Assembly (NCBI GenBank): GCA_016124525.1
Contig: WGNO01000029.1
Span: forward strand, 1-64,000
Direction of reading: 5' to 3'
Origin: Nostoc sp. RI_552
GTDB lineage: Bacteria; Cyanobacteriota; Cyanobacteriia; Cyanobacteriales; Nostocaceae
DNA length: 64,000 bases
Shown here: positions 1 through 10,480 of the stretch, in pieces
Layout of the letters: the number at the start of each line of letters is the position of its first letter
Position numbering within the stretch: position 1 is the first letter of the stretch
Translations under genes and position numbers: made by a program
The notes under the pieces: model-generated
The model's input: the letters and a program-made list of their open reading frames with translations, nothing else
Database searches by the model: none
What the model was told of the DNA's origin: nothing

Positions 1-423
1 GAAGGGTTCAACAAGTTGAAAAATTAGGTTGAAAACCAAGAACAACCAAAAAATTGATTCCCTTCTCTCAATTTTATATTGGTCGCAATTCATCATCCCG
101 TTAAGTCTGACCACTGTAACGTGAGTCCTCTTGCTCCATTAGGATAGGCTCCTTAGTCCCGGGCGCGAAACTTCTAGTTATTGGAGGTCCATGATTTATT
201 TATGTAGCACCTGCCAAAGCAAAATATTATTAAGTAAATTTAATAATATTTTTAAGTTATTAATTTTATATTAATTTAAGTATTAATCCTGAGAAGCATC
301 TGCGTGCTTGATTTATAATCAAGCCAATTTGAGCCACAAACTTTCCAAATACAGTACTTGACTACATCAGGAAAAGCTGGACTGCTCAAAGCTGGGTGGA
401 AGTAAAATTTTCAGGAGTATATT
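1..423. other. Leading intergenic region
   Basis: No gene recognised. Around 57-92 one frame reads FYIGRNSS before hitting a stop. The DNA there (72-93) resembles a segment near 15204-15225, so this may be a decayed coding remnant. The rest is AT-rich. AGGAG at 413-417, just before the ATG at 424, is a plausible ribosome binding site for the RNase T2 gene. Confidence 0.4.
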
Positions 424-1428
424 ATGCTGCGATCGCTCAAAAAAATGCTGGCTTTGGTTATGGTATTGGTATTGTCTTCCATACTGTTGCCTAACCCTGC
501 CCTAGCTTTTGTTTCCTATCAAGGTCAATTCACTGCTACAAGGGCTTGCGAAGCGGTAAGCTCAATCAAAAAAGGTACAAACCCGGATAATGTCACATTG
601 ACACCAGGGCAAATTTATCAAATAGCTGGAAAAAATAAAGATAATGCGTCCCACTACCTTGTAGAAATTGCTGGTGTTATTCCGTCAAAGCGTTGGGTTG
701 CTTCTAATTGTGTGGGTGCTGTTGATTCCAGTGGGGACAGAACTGATGTAGGGGTTTCTGTTGTTACGGTCCCTACAGGAGATGACTACTTATTAGCACT
801 GAGTTGGCAACCTGCTTTCTGCGAGGGTAAACCGGATAAGACTGAGTGTCAAATTCTAGCTGCAAATCCAGAGCGATTTGAAGCTAAACATTTCGTTTTA
901 CACGGTCTGTGGCCCCAACCCAAATCCAATGTTTACTGTAATGTCAGTGAGGGTGATATTACTTATGATAAACAGAAATTTTGGGCAAAACTACCTGCTG
1001 TGGAAAAGGAGCTTGGGCCTGAGACTTGGGAACGACTACAAGCAGTAATGCCGGGTACTCAATCGAATCTGCATAGGCATGAGTGGATTAAACATGGTAC
1101 TTGTTACCCAGGTTCACCAGAAGAATATTTTGTTGAGTCAATGGCTCTACTTGATGCTTTTAACAAATCGCCAGTACAAGCACTAATTGCTAGTAATATT
1201 GGTAAACAAGTTGCTATCAAAGAAATTGATGAGGCTTTGTCTGATTTTGGCTCTGATGCTGGGGAGAAGGTGGAAGTAAAATGTTCTAATTCTCTGTTGG
1301 GTGAACTTTGGGTTAACCTGAAAGGGGATATTACACCAACTAGCTTTGTAACCGGTCTGCTTACCAATAGCCCAAAGGCTAATAGTGAAGAATATACTTT
1401 TTGTTTGATTGACGATGCACGTGATTAA
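424..1428 (+). CDS. Secreted ribonuclease T2 family protein
   Basis: Endoribonuclease of the T2 family, which cleaves single-stranded RNA through a 2',3'-cyclic phosphate. Residues 1-28 form a signal peptide ending in ALA, so it is exported. An extra domain of about 90 residues follows, of unknown role. The T2 domain starts near LSWQPAFCE (about 121). Both catalytic signatures are intact: HGLWPQ near residue 160 (CAS-I) and HEWIKHGTC near 219-227 (CAS-II). Cysteines suggest disulfides, consistent with periplasmic or extracellular location. The start is supported by AGGAG seven bases upstream. It stands alone; the next gene is convergent. Likely roles are nutrient (phosphate) scavenging from RNA or defence; nothing in the context decides between them. 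Confidence 0.9.
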   Translation: MLRSLKKMLALVMVLVLSSILLPNPALAFVSYQGQFTATRACEAVSSIKKGTNPDNVTLTPGQIYQIAGKNKDNASHYLVEIAGVIPSKRWVASNCVGAVDSSGDRTDVGVSVVTVPTGDDYLLALSWQPAFCEGKPDKTECQILAANPERFEAKHFVLHGLWPQPKSNVYCNVSEGDITYDKQKFWAKLPAVEKELGPETWERLQAVMPGTQSNLHRHEWIKHGTCYPGSPEEYFVESMALLDAFNKSPVQALIASNIGKQVAIKEIDEALSDFGSDAGEKVEVKCSNSLLGELWVNLKGDITPTSFVTGLLTNSPKANSEEYTFCLIDDARD

Positions 1429-1797
1429 TTGGTTTTTTTTAAGTACCCTAGGGATGATTTTGCATGGAGTTCTAACTTACTACATAAGTTTTGTGATTCT
1501 TTGGTACTTTTTATGGAGAACCCAGTTCAAAATCATTGAAAGTCTTATTGTGTCGGCATTTCACTGAAAATATTGGGCATAATTGTTTATAACCTTACCC
1601 TTAAGGGTTTTGTTGTTATCAATCCTCCATTACCATAAAATCTACGCAAGAACCAGTTTTGTTTACTCTAACAAGTTTTGGCTCTTCACAAGCTATTAGG
1701 TTACTACTCAAGGCTGAGGGCTGGGGAAATGGCTATGATTGCAAGTCCTCCTGTATGGTGGCTAAAGTTAATACATCCCATTAAACACAGAACTTGG

Positions 1798-1834
1798 CCC
1801 CAGCCTTTCCCTTTGGTGAGGAGAGGGGCTGGGG
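1798..1834. repeat. Strong GC-rich hairpin in the 1429-1858 gap
   Basis: CCCCAGCC at 1798-1805 pairs perfectly with GGCTGGGG at 1827-1834. It sits between the convergent RNase T2 and cupin genes. Neither side has an immediate long T tract, so it may be a dispersed palindrome rather than a classic terminator, though it could end transcription of both genes. Nothing else is evident in the 430-base gap. Confidence 0.5.
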
Positions 1835-1858
1835 TGTAAACTGCAAGATTCAGTTTTT

Positions 1859-2314
1859 TTAACAAGGGATCAACACTTCTTGTCTGCCTAATACTGCTAT
1901 GTCTTCTGCATCTAACTCTACAGGAGTACCACTGCGAATTAATTCAGAAAAATCTTCATTGGGAACCATGATTGTTAAGGTGTACAAGCGAGTATTGCCC
2001 GTGTTTTTAATCATATGAGTTCCTGTGGGTGGTACTAACAAACTATCTCCGGCTTTAATGGGGACAGTTTTACCATCACATATGGCGATGGCTTCTCCTT
2101 TGAGGACAAAAAACATTTCCACTGCCGATTGATGGCGATTTGGTGGTGTTTGCCCACCGACATCAAAAATTTCTACGCAGCAAGTTAAGGAAGTATTAGC
2201 ATTGATGGAGTCAAAAATAATCCCTAGCCGATTTGTATCCTGTGGACTGATGCGATATGTTTGATAGTCTTTGGGAGACTTGATGATAGGAATTACACAT
2301 TTAGTGGCGTGCAT
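1859..2314 (-). CDS. Cupin-domain protein
   Basis: Single-domain cupin of 151 aa, predicted cytoplasmic. Motif 1 is present but altered: PNRHQSAVEMFFVLKG has the first His and the Glu, but Ser where the second His of HxH is usual. Motif 2 (GDSLLVPPTGTHMIKNTG) is intact with its His. Three of four metal ligands are therefore visible, so a metal enzyme is possible but not assured. It lies 38 bases after the isochorismatase-like gene on the same strand and is probably cotranscribed with it; the amidohydrolase beyond is divergent. Substrate unknown; a role in the same small-molecule pathway is inferred. Confidence 0.8.
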   Translation of the reverse strand: MHATKCVIPIIKSPKDYQTYRISPQDTNRLGIIFDSINANTSLTCCVEIFDVGGQTPPNRHQSAVEMFFVLKGEAIAICDGKTVPIKAGDSLLVPPTGTHMIKNTGNTRLYTLTIMVPNEDFSELIRSGTPVELDAEDIAVLGRQEVLIPC

Positions 2315-2352
2315 TTATTCATCCCTTTTTAACTGATAATGGCAAATGCTCT

Positions 2353-3135
2353 CTACTTAGAATTCACTGAAGGCAGTGCTTTGAAAATTGCTTGTGAGTC
2401 GGTGACAAAACCGAAACATTGCTTGATGTTGTACAATGTTGCTAACCAACAATACTCAGGAGAAGTGGTTGCTGTGCAATCTTTGACTAAAATGCAGTCG
2501 TATCCTAGGAAGTTGGCATCACATAGGGTGGTCATTACGCATTGATCAGCATTGATACCCCCAAATAATAGTGTCGTTGTTCCTAAGTTCCGCAGGATAC
2601 TATCTAAGGGTGTATCCCAAAACCCACTCATCCGGTATTTATCTACGCGAATATCCACTGGTAGCTGTTCGAGTTCATCTACTACCGCAGCTCCCCAACT
2701 ACCTGCGGTGAGTACTTTGGCGCTGTTACTGGGGAGAGGATGGCCTAATCCTATTCCTTCTCCCGTTGGGTTGTAGACGTGAAGTAAAGCAGCACTGACA
2801 TTCAGTAAGTCTGGGCGATTTCCCCAGTTGACCCAAATTACGGGTACACCCACTGCGCGCAGTTGTGGAAGTAAATTCTTTAAGGGTTCGATGGGTGTAC
2901 GCGCTGGTGTTACATCTACACCGATATGAGCTAACCACCCGTGGGGATGACAGAAGTCGTTTTGCATATCGATGGTGAGGATGGCGGTCTTTGCTAAGTC
3001 TAGGTGCAGAGTTTTTGTTTCTGTTGATAAGATAACGGGTTGTGGGGTCTTTTGAGGACGAGTAATATCCGCTATAGTCTGATTTACGGTCCACGCATTT
3101 GGTGCAATTCCCAATGTCCTACTGGGTAAATTCAT
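2353..3135 (-). CDS. Isochorismatase-like cysteine hydrolase
   Basis: Cytoplasmic hydrolase of the isochorismatase superfamily, 260 aa. The catalytic triad is visible: Asp in TIDMQNDF, Lys in VDKYRMSGFWDT, and nucleophile Cys in GINADQCVMTT. Members of this superfamily hydrolyse amides and ureides (nicotinamide, N-carbamoylsarcosine, biuret, triuret) as well as isochorismate. No isochorismate or siderophore genes are nearby. The neighbours are a cupin (same strand, 38 bases downstream) and a TRZ/ATZ-type amidohydrolase (divergent, 83 bases between starts). This favours an amide or ureide substrate; that is inference. Confidence 0.85.
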   Translation of the reverse strand: MNLPSRTLGIAPNAWTVNQTIADITRPQKTPQPVILSTETKTLHLDLAKTAILTIDMQNDFCHPHGWLAHIGVDVTPARTPIEPLKNLLPQLRAVGVPVIWVNWGNRPDLLNVSAALLHVYNPTGEGIGLGHPLPSNSAKVLTAGSWGAAVVDELEQLPVDIRVDKYRMSGFWDTPLDSILRNLGTTTLLFGGINADQCVMTTLCDANFLGYDCILVKDCTATTSPEYCWLATLYNIKQCFGFVTDSQAIFKALPSVNSK

Positions 3136-3218
3136 AAATGAGAACGCCTAATACAGTTTTTAAATTTTTAACTTGGATTTCTACTGTTTGTTCAATTACT
3201 TAATTAAGGTTAAATAAA

Positions 3219-4616
3219 GTGAATTTCACTATTCAAAACGTTCTGATTGCTACCAATGACGATTATCTAACTGTAGATGTGCGGGTTGTAGATGGTAAAA
3301 TAGCAGCCATAGCACCTGATTTAGATGTCATCGGTACTATTTTTGATGGTAGCAATAAGCTTCTACTACCGGGTTTTGTTAATGCCCACACCCACTCTTC
3401 AGAAATGTGGCAACGGGGAGTTATGTCTATCTTTCCTTTAGAATTGTGGCTAGCGGAGTTATATGAGTTTGCCTCTCTAAATTTAGAAAAAGTTTATCTC
3501 GGTGCTTTGGGAACGGCTGTGGAAACTTTACTTTCCGGTGGGACAAGTGTGGTGGATCATTTGGTGTTAATTCCTGGACAAGAATTAGAAACCATTGCTA
3601 TGGCAATTCGCGCTTATCAAGAGGTGGGAATTCGTGCTTTTATCGCGCCGCTCATTCAAGATGAATCCCTCTCAGCCGGTATACCGTCGGGGGAGTCTGT
3701 ACAAAAGCATGAGCTTTATTTTCGGACAACGAAAGCAATACTAGAAATTCTAGAAGAGGCTGTGAAACAATTTCATTGTCCCGAAGGGGGTGTGAGTATG
3801 TTGGTTGCTCCCACGGGTATTCAATTGTGTACTGATGCTTTATTTAAGGGATGTATTGATTTGAGCGATGGCTATGGTCTTTGTCGTCACTCTCACTTGC
3901 TGGAAACGAAAGCACAGGAAAAACTAGCCCAAGAAAAATACGGTTGCAGCGCTGTTGAATATTTACAACGCATTGGTTATTTGAGCGATCGCACTTCCTT
4001 GGCTCATTGTGTTTGGTTGAATGATGATGATGTTAACATTCTTGCCCAAAGTCAATGTACGGTTGTTCACAATCCTTTAAGTAACTTGCGTTTAGGTAGT
4101 GGTATTGCTCCGATTTTAAAATACCTCCAAGCTGGGGTAAATGTCTCTTTTGGTTGTGATGGTGCTGCTAGTAATGATTCTCAAGATCTGCTGGAAGCTA
4201 TTAAGATTGGTTCTATCTTGCACAATGTTACAGATTTTGATTATCGCAATTGGATTTTACCGAGAAAGTCTATAGAAATGGCATCATTGGGTGGTGCAAA
4301 GGGACTGAATGTGGCGGACAAAATTGGTTCTCTGACTCTGGGTAAGGAAGCTGATTTGGTGCTTTATGATTTAACTAATTTGTCTTTACTTCCCCGTACA
4401 GACCCTGTTGGTTTAATAGTTTTAGGTCGTCCCACAAATGTTGTTTACAGTGCTTGGGTAAATGGACGGCAAGTTGTTAGTAATGGTCGAGTTAATACTA
4501 TTAATGTGGATTATTTACGGCAAGAATTATTTAGGCGCAGCCAGTGGGAAACAAAGCGCAAATCTCAAACTGTGTCAGAACTAGAAGCTCATTATCGCCA
4601 AGTCATGGATTTGTGA
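3219..4616 (+). CDS. TRZ/ATZ-type metal-dependent amidohydrolase
   Basis: Amidohydrolase-superfamily deaminase/dechlorinase-like enzyme, 465 aa, GTG start. The metal site is complete: HxH in NAHTHSSEMW (residues 57-59), a His in RHSHLLETKAQ, a His in LAHCVWLND, and the late Asp in FGCDGAASND (about 314). The HCVW and VHNPLSNLRLGSGIAP motifs are typical of the group holding MTA/SAH deaminase, guanine deaminase and atrazine chlorohydrolase. It is divergent from the isochorismatase/cupin pair, sharing an 83-base promoter region. Exact substrate cannot be read from sequence; a nitrogen heterocycle is likely. Confidence 0.85.
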   Translation: MNFTIQNVLIATNDDYLTVDVRVVDGKIAAIAPDLDVIGTIFDGSNKLLLPGFVNAHTHSSEMWQRGVMSIFPLELWLAELYEFASLNLEKVYLGALGTAVETLLSGGTSVVDHLVLIPGQELETIAMAIRAYQEVGIRAFIAPLIQDESLSAGIPSGESVQKHELYFRTTKAILEILEEAVKQFHCPEGGVSMLVAPTGIQLCTDALFKGCIDLSDGYGLCRHSHLLETKAQEKLAQEKYGCSAVEYLQRIGYLSDRTSLAHCVWLNDDDVNILAQSQCTVVHNPLSNLRLGSGIAPILKYLQAGVNVSFGCDGAASNDSQDLLEAIKIGSILHNVTDFDYRNWILPRKSIEMASLGGAKGLNVADKIGSLTLGKEADLVLYDLTNLSLLPRTDPVGLIVLGRPTNVVYSAWVNGRQVVSNGRVNTINVDYLRQELFRRSQWETKRKSQTVSELEAHYRQVMDL

Positions 4617-4651
4617 AACTCAGAATAAATTTCCTTGGCTCGCTTTGGAGG

Positions 4652-5113
4652 CTAACGCTTGACGTAACCTAATTGCCAGTTTTGTGGTTTTTGTAGTTCA
4701 CTGAGCTTACCTTGGGCAATTAATTTGAGAGCAATACGAGTGTTTAAAAATCCCTTAATCAAGGTGTAGTGTTGGGGTTTATTAACCCTAGGTGAAATTT
4801 TGCCAAGATTCTGAAATCCTCCGCAATAAGTTCGATTTCCAGGTATTGATACTGTGAATAAATCATCACTTTTGTATCCAATAGGAATTACGAAGATAGC
4901 GTAAACATTATGTTGTCCACGCCAAGGTTTAATTACTAATCTTTGAGGATGGGTATAGTATTTTTCCCTTTGTGGGGGATTGAATGCTTGTTGCTGACAT
5001 GTCACTATGGGTGGTTGTTTTGAGATGCGAGAAGAAATATAAGAAAATCCCAGAATGCTAAATAAGCTTAATAAGCTTATTAAAAATAATATGTAAAGTA
5101 TGAGTTTTCGCAC
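4652..5113 (-). CDS. Membrane-anchored conserved hypothetical protein
   Basis: A 153-aa protein I do not recognise. Residues about 5-28 (LILYILFLISLLSLFSILGF) form one hydrophobic helix, an uncleaved anchor or signal. The rest is polar, with two cysteines (TCQQQ and TYCGGF) that could pair outside the membrane, and a basic C-terminus. It converges on the amidohydrolase, with 35 bases between stops. The ATG follows a weakly purine-rich region. No function is proposed. Confidence 0.6.
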   Translation of the reverse strand: MRKLILYILFLISLLSLFSILGFSYISSRISKQPPIVTCQQQAFNPPQREKYYTHPQRLVIKPWRGQHNVYAIFVIPIGYKSDDLFTVSIPGNRTYCGGFQNLGKISPRVNKPQHYTLIKGFLNTRIALKLIAQGKLSELQKPQNWQLGYVKR

Positions 5114-5417
5114 TGGTGAATTGTTAAGTTAGTTCTTTAATCTCATATTTTAGCTGGTAAGTTTAAAAAGCGCTCACAGTTATTTGTTTATTATTTCCAT
5201 TTTATTTGAGTTAAATATGAAAATTTTTTGTTCTGGTGCTGCTAGGTTTGTTTGGGTGTCAGGTTTGTTTCTGTGTTGATTGTCCTTTTATGCTGGAGAG
5301 AGATTAACCTCGTGATGAGAATTTTTAAATTTTATGAGCGATTAAGGGCATTATCGCTTTTCTGTTGTTAATTTAACAAGGAATATGAGTATGAAGTTAA
5401 GTTAGCTGGTGTTGATT

Positions 5418-7436
5418 ATGATGTCTGATTCTACTGGTTTCCGGGATACTAAAAATCATTGGGCTAGGTTATTCATTGAAGAATTGGCGGGGCGGGGGTT
5501 TTTAAGTGGCTATCCTAATGGAACTTTTCGACCCGATTATTCTGTGACTCGCGCTGAGTTTGCTGCTATGGTTGGGGCGGTGTTTACAGGTTCACCGCGG
5601 CGTGAATATGTTCCTTTTACTGATGTACCTTCTAATCACTGGGCGTTAGGTGCTATTAAAAAGGCTTACGAAACAGGTTTTATTGTTGGCTATCCTGATA
5701 AGCGTTTTCGCCCCAATGACAGAATTTTACGCGGTGATGTTTTGGTTGCTATGGTCAATGGCTTGGGGATGGCTGCTGATGTTAAACCAGATTTGCTGAC
5801 TGCATTACCACGATTTTATCAAGATGCAAATAAAATCCCTGGTTATGCTAGAAGTCAAGTGGCTATGGCAACTAGAACTGAGTTGGTAGTTAATTACCCC
5901 AATGTTAAGTTGCTTAACCCCAATATGGCCTCAACTCGTGCTGAGGTGGCTGTGATGGTATATCAGGCTTTAATTTATTTGGGTAAAGCTGATAAAATTT
6001 CTTCAGAGTATATTGTAGTTCCTTCTGGGTTTGTACCAAGTTCTGAAACTATTAGGGTTGGCCATGGGCGAGAGTTTCGCGGGGTGTGGGTGACCACGGT
6101 ATGGAATAGTGATTGGCCTTCTAAGCCGGGACTTTCAACGCTACAACAACAGGCTGAGTTGGTGGAAATTTTGGACGGATTACAAAGTCTCAATTTTAAT
6201 GCTCTGATTTTGCAGGTACGACCAGAGGGTGATGCGTTGTATGCTTCGGATTTGGAACCTTGGAGTGCTTGGTTGACGGGAACCCAAGGAAAACCACCAG
6301 AGCCTTTTTATGACCCTTTGGAGTTTGCGATCGCGGAGTGTCACAAGCGTAATATTGAACTTCATGCTTGGTTTAATCCCTACCGAGCTAAGAGTAGCAC
6401 TAAGTCTACACCCAATGTTAGACCCCATATAGCTTTGACTAATCCTGAAGTGGTTTATCAATGGGGAAATCAACTTTGGATGGATCCAGGAGTTAAGATT
6501 GTCCAGGACAGGGCTTACAATGTCATTATGGATGTTGTGGATCGCTATGATATAGATGGTGTTCACTTGGATGATTATTTTTATCCTTATCCTATCCAGA
6601 ATCGGATTTTCCCTGATAATAAGACCTATGCAGCTTACAGATTAACTGGCGGTAAACTCAGTTTAAGTGAATGGCGACGGGAAAATGTGAATCAAATGGT
6701 GTTGCGGCTATTTCAAGGAATTAAAGCTACAAAGCCTTACGTTAAATTCGGCATTAGTCCTTTTGGTATTTACCGACCTGGACAGCCAGAGGGAATTAGG
6801 GGTTTGGATGCCTATGATGTGCTGTATGCCGATGCTAAAAAATGGTTGGAGCAAGGCTGGATTGATTACATAGCTCCTCAACTTTATTGGCGCATTGACC
6901 AAGCTGCACAAAGTTATCCGCTATTACTGAAATGGTGGACAGAAAATAATCCTCAGCAGCGACATATATATGTGGGGAACAATATCAGTCAACTGGATGG
7001 GAAAGCATGGAAAAATGAGGAAGTTAACAAACAAGTGATAATTACTCGCAACCTGGCGGCTAAGTTGTCACTAGGTAATATCTTTTTTAGCATGAATTCG
7101 ATTAATCAAAATCGTGAGGGAATTGCTGACATATTCAGAAGATCTCTTTATGCTTCCCCAGCTTGCGTACCTGCTATGTCATGGCAGAATGGAGCGGCAC
7201 CACTTCCGCCGCAACAAGTACAAGTTAACAATCGCCGGTTGAGTTGGCAACTTGGTAATAATCAGTGGGTTCGTTCTTGGACACTTTATCGACAAACTGG
7301 TAACAATTGGATACTTCAACGGGTGTTATCTGCTGGTACAACTTTCGCTACTGTACAACAGGCTGGAACTTATGCTGTGTGTGCTGTTGATAGGTTGGCA
7401 AATGAGAGTTTGGGTGTGGTGGTTAAGGTTAATTAA
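5418..7436 (+). CDS. SLH-domain protein with GHL10-type glycosyl-hydrolase-like domain
   Basis: Residues about 5-190 hold three S-layer-homology repeats ([36 protein letters not shown], and a weaker third), which bind cell-wall polymers. From about 218 a GHL10/DUF187 domain begins with [17 protein letters not shown] and includes a [13 protein letters not shown] stretch with acidic residues where catalysis is expected. The last 90 residues look like a fibronectin-III-type sandwich. GTG at 5409 and ATGs at 5418 and 5421 are alternative starts; none gives a signal peptide, which is odd for a wall-binding protein. The 3' end overlaps the convergent glutaminase gene by 4 bases. It probably acts on envelope polysaccharide or peptidoglycan; substrate unknown. 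Confidence 0.85.
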   Translation: MMSDSTGFRDTKNHWARLFIEELAGRGFLSGYPNGTFRPDYSVTRAEFAAMVGAVFTGSPRREYVPFTDVPSNHWALGAIKKAYETGFIVGYPDKRFRPNDRILRGDVLVAMVNGLGMAADVKPDLLTALPRFYQDANKIPGYARSQVAMATRTELVVNYPNVKLLNPNMASTRAEVAVMVYQALIYLGKADKISSEYIVVPSGFVPSSETIRVGHGREFRGVWVTTVWNSDWPSKPGLSTLQQQAELVEILDGLQSLNFNALILQVRPEGDALYASDLEPWSAWLTGTQGKPPEPFYDPLEFAIAECHKRNIELHAWFNPYRAKSSTKSTPNVRPHIALTNPEVVYQWGNQLWMDPGVKIVQDRAYNVIMDVVDRYDIDGVHLDDYFYPYPIQNRIFPDNKTYAAYRLTGGKLSLSEWRRENVNQMVLRLFQGIKATKPYVKFGISPFGIYRPGQPEGIRGLDAYDVLYADAKKWLEQGWIDYIAPQLYWRIDQAAQSYPLLLKWWTENNPQQRHIYVGNNISQLDGKAWKNEEVNKQVIITRNLAAKLSLGNIFFSMNSINQNREGIADIFRRSLYASPACVPAMSWQNGAAPLPPQQVQVNNRRLSWQLGNNQWVRSWTLYRQTGNNWILQRVLSAGTTFATVQQAGTYAVCAVDRLANESLGVVVKVN

Positions 7437-8410
7437 AATGTAGTATCTGTTGAACATTCAAATAAATGTAATCCTAGCCGCCGGGAAAGTTCCTCGCACA
7501 CTTTGACTCCCCGGAGGCTGTTACCACGCATATCTAAGAGTGGGGAAAATACTCCAATGCCGATTTTGTGAGGTACAACTGCTATAATCCCACCACAAAC
7601 ACCACTTTTAGCTGGAAGGCCAACTTTGTAAGCCCATTCACCTGCAAAGTTATACATTCCACAGGTATACATAATGCTGAGAATATCTTTAATGTAACGA
7701 CTATCTAGTGCTTGTTTGCCTGTGATTGGGTTAATACCTCTGTTGGCAAGGGTGGCCGCCATTAGGGCTAGGTCTTGGCAATTTACCATTACAGCACATT
7801 GCTGAAAGTAAAGGTCTAAAACTTCTTCAATGTTATGGTCAATCATCCCAAAGTTAAGCATCAGGTGGGCTATGGCGCGGTTGCGGTGTCCTGTGCTGCG
7901 TTCAGAGGTAAAAACTGAGATGTCAACGAGTGCATTGTGTCCGGTGTATTTGCTAAACATATCCAGCACCCGGTTTAAGCGTTCCGTTGCTCCAGACCCT
8001 TTGATTAAACTGGTGGTGGCGATGGCACCTGCATTCACCATTGGGTTGTAAGGTCGCTTGGACTGTTCATCAAGAATAATGGCATTGAATGCGTCTCCTG
8101 TTGGTTCCACACCAACTTTGGTTAAAACATAGTCTCTACCATGGTCTTCTAAAGCAAGGCCGTAGGCAAACACCTTGGAGATGGATTGAATGGTGAATTG
8201 TTGTTGATGGTTTCCCACTGAGTAAGTTTGCCCATCTACTGTGGCAATGCAAATACTGAATAATTCGGGATTGACTTTTGCTAGTTCGGGAATGTAGTTT
8301 GCTAGTTGTCCTTCTTTTAGGGACTTGTATTGGGAATATAAGTCGTTGAGAACAGCTAAAAATGGAGCTGAGGGGATTTCTAAATCTTTTGGATGTGCTT
8401 GATTTGCCAT
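7433..8410 (-). CDS. glsA: Glutaminase A
   Basis: Hydrolyses glutamine to glutamate and ammonia; cytoplasmic, 325 aa, normal length for the family. The catalytic Ser-Lys pair is in [10 protein letters not shown], and the family hallmark [18 protein letters not shown] is intact, as is [14 protein letters not shown] near the C-terminus. Start ATG at 8410 gives [10 protein letters not shown]; an A-rich leader precedes it. It is a single gene, with a long AT-rich spacer upstream in which I saw no glutamine-riboswitch core. A serine beta-lactamase-like fold is known for the family. Confidence 0.95.
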   Translation of the reverse strand: MANQAHPKDLEIPSAPFLAVLNDLYSQYKSLKEGQLANYIPELAKVNPELFSICIATVDGQTYSVGNHQQQFTIQSISKVFAYGLALEDHGRDYVLTKVGVEPTGDAFNAIILDEQSKRPYNPMVNAGAIATTSLIKGSGATERLNRVLDMFSKYTGHNALVDISVFTSERSTGHRNRAIAHLMLNFGMIDHNIEEVLDLYFQQCAVMVNCQDLALMAATLANRGINPITGKQALDSRYIKDILSIMYTCGMYNFAGEWAYKVGLPAKSGVCGGIIAVVPHKIGIGVFSPLLDMRGNSLRGVKVCEELSRRLGLHLFECSTDTTF

Positions 8411-9207
8411 AAGACTGAAAGTCTGGTGTCTTATTCATATTTGAGTTAATATGGCAAGGGAAAATACTTGTATTATTTATTACATACTTTTTAATCCACT
8501 CATGCCAATAAAGGTTTTTTTATTGTCTCATCATCGATTTTAATTTGTTGGTAAAAATTTTTTATTTACCTGATTAGCTGACTTTTTTACGTGTTTTAAC
8601 AAAAGTAAAAAGTTTCAAATAATACTTAGTTTATCAACTTATTAAGTATATGCTGGTAGGGTAGATATAATCAGATCAGTCCAAGTCAAAAGATGGCTAT
8701 TAAGCTATCTAAAATAAATAATCTCTGCGAGTCTCGTTACAGAAGATTGTTAGTGGCATATCAGCAGTTTATCCACTCAATATAATCAAAGATTGTGAGA
8801 GACTTTAGACTTCAATATGTTGAATTATTATCTACAATATTTAATAAATTTATATGTTATTTTAACTACATTTTTCTATCAGGAGTCTTACAGCTAATTA
8901 AAAATTAGCAAAATATTAAATTTTCGTATTAAAAATTTTGTTAATTGAAAAAAACGTTACATGGTCAAAATCCTCATTTGAGAAAGGTTTTGCCCTAAAA
9001 ATTAGAATTGAAATTGAATTTGGTGATGTATATCTACGCTAAAACCCTGATCCCCAAGCTCAAAAATTCATGTTACTGTGTTGCAGTTAATAAACGAAAG
9101 TGAAAGCGGAACAAGTTCGAGTTATTAAGAATAGGCCACTTTCAAGTGGCACAAAATCCCGCGAACTAAGAAACTGCTGTTCTACAGTCGCTTTAAAAAT
9201 CTGACGC
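8411..9207. other. Intergenic region between divergent glsA and rlpA
   Basis: About 800 AT-rich bases without a convincing gene. A perfect hairpin at 9135-9150 (GCCACTT, 2-base loop, AAGTGGC) lies 57 bases before the rlpA start and would fall in its 5' leader if transcription begins upstream. Both promoters presumably lie here. Nothing else recognised. Confidence 0.4.
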
Positions 9208-10344
9208 ATGAATCAAAGATATTTGTGGACTATTGTCGCCCTGTTTCTGACTGCTGTGGGTACGCCCTCAGTCGGTCGCACTCAAACTACTACGGCAAAG
9301 GCAGCCACTCTAGTTGCTCAAAAATCATCAGTTGGCGATGCTGTGAAAGTGGGGGAGTTAAAAACCTCAGCAGGGAAACTTACCTCGGATAATGTGATGA
9401 CAAAGATTCATTCTCACAATATTGGAGGTCGCAAGGCGGCAACCCTGTTTATCAAAAACATTCCAGTTCTCACCTTTTTGAGCTCTCAGCCAGTCACAAG
9501 TGTTGATACAAAAGTTGGTGTAATTGAAGAAACTGAGGGACAACAGTCCTTTGCCTCAATTGCCGGTAACTCAACCAAGTTAACCAGTGTAGGAAAGTCT
9601 ACGAATGCGAACAACCTAAAGAAATCGCTTCATGACGACCCAGTCCATAGAGCTGGTTTAATAGCAGCTAGTATTAACCAGCTGGTCCGAAACAGTCAGG
9701 ACGCTAAACAGATTACCGTCAGTTGGAACTGTGAGGGCCAATCTACAGTTACCCATCAACCCCAGAATAAAAGTGCCTCTGTGCAACAACAACCAAGGGA
9801 TTGTACAAGGCGCAGTGCCGGAGGCGATGGCTATATCATCAAAGTTAATGACCAAGAATTGGTAGAAATCAATGCAAAAACGAGGCTGGCAAATACCACC
9901 AACGATTTGGCAAAAGATGCGTTGCAAGCAACTAATCGCTTGCGGAGAATAATTGGCAATGCATCTCCCATCAATGAAATTGCTAACCTACCAGAACATT
10001 CCAAAATTTCTTTACCACCCCAGGCACAACTGATTTCCACCAATAGACGACTCAGTTTCCGAGGTATAGCTTCCTTTTACGGTCGCGGTTTCGCTGGGAG
10101 ACCTACGGCAACGGGGGAGAGATTTAATCCAGAAGCCTTGACTGCTGCCCATCGTAGCTTACCCTTTGGTACACGAGTCCGTGTCACCAACATTCGCAAT
10201 GGTCGTTCGGTTGTAGTACGAATTAACGACCGCGGCCCATTCATTCGGGGTCGAATCATTGATATATCTACTGGTGCAGCTAAAGCTATAGGAATGATCA
10301 ATACTGGTCTTGCACCAGTGAAGATTGAAATTCTTGGTAGATAA
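9208..10344 (+). CDS. rlpA: RlpA-like septal/lytic transglycosylase domain protein
   Basis: Signal peptide at residues 1-25, then a low-complexity Ser/Thr/Gln/Asn-rich linker of about 250 residues, then a C-terminal double-psi beta-barrel (about 283-378). The barrel carries the RlpA motifs [31 protein letters not shown] and [17 protein letters not shown]; the last includes the catalytic-region Asp. The enzyme in Pseudomonas cleaves denuded glycan strands at septa; here a periplasmic role in wall remodelling is inferred. There is no SPOR domain, so septal targeting is unproven. The next gene follows on the same strand after 136 bases. Confidence 0.88.
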   Translation: MNQRYLWTIVALFLTAVGTPSVGRTQTTTAKAATLVAQKSSVGDAVKVGELKTSAGKLTSDNVMTKIHSHNIGGRKAATLFIKNIPVLTFLSSQPVTSVDTKVGVIEETEGQQSFASIAGNSTKLTSVGKSTNANNLKKSLHDDPVHRAGLIAASINQLVRNSQDAKQITVSWNCEGQSTVTHQPQNKSASVQQQPRDCTRRSAGGDGYIIKVNDQELVEINAKTRLANTTNDLAKDALQATNRLRRIIGNASPINEIANLPEHSKISLPPQAQLISTNRRLSFRGIASFYGRGFAGRPTATGERFNPEALTAAHRSLPFGTRVRVTNIRNGRSVVVRINDRGPFIRGRIIDISTGAAKAIGMINTGLAPVKIEILGR

Positions 10345-10480
10345 CTCTTTAAGATAGGACAAAGGGGAAGGAAAATAGGACTGACGGGATAGTAGTTAGC
10401 CTTCCCTGTCCACCTTCCTTCTTTGGCTGCCTTGTCTCTCCCCATCGGGGGAGAATCTTAAAAAGAACTAGGGGTATTTT

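Noticed and set aside
2339-3094. Open frames opposite the isochorismatase-like gene
   Set aside because: They lie antisense to a well-supported enzyme and have no recognisable motif.
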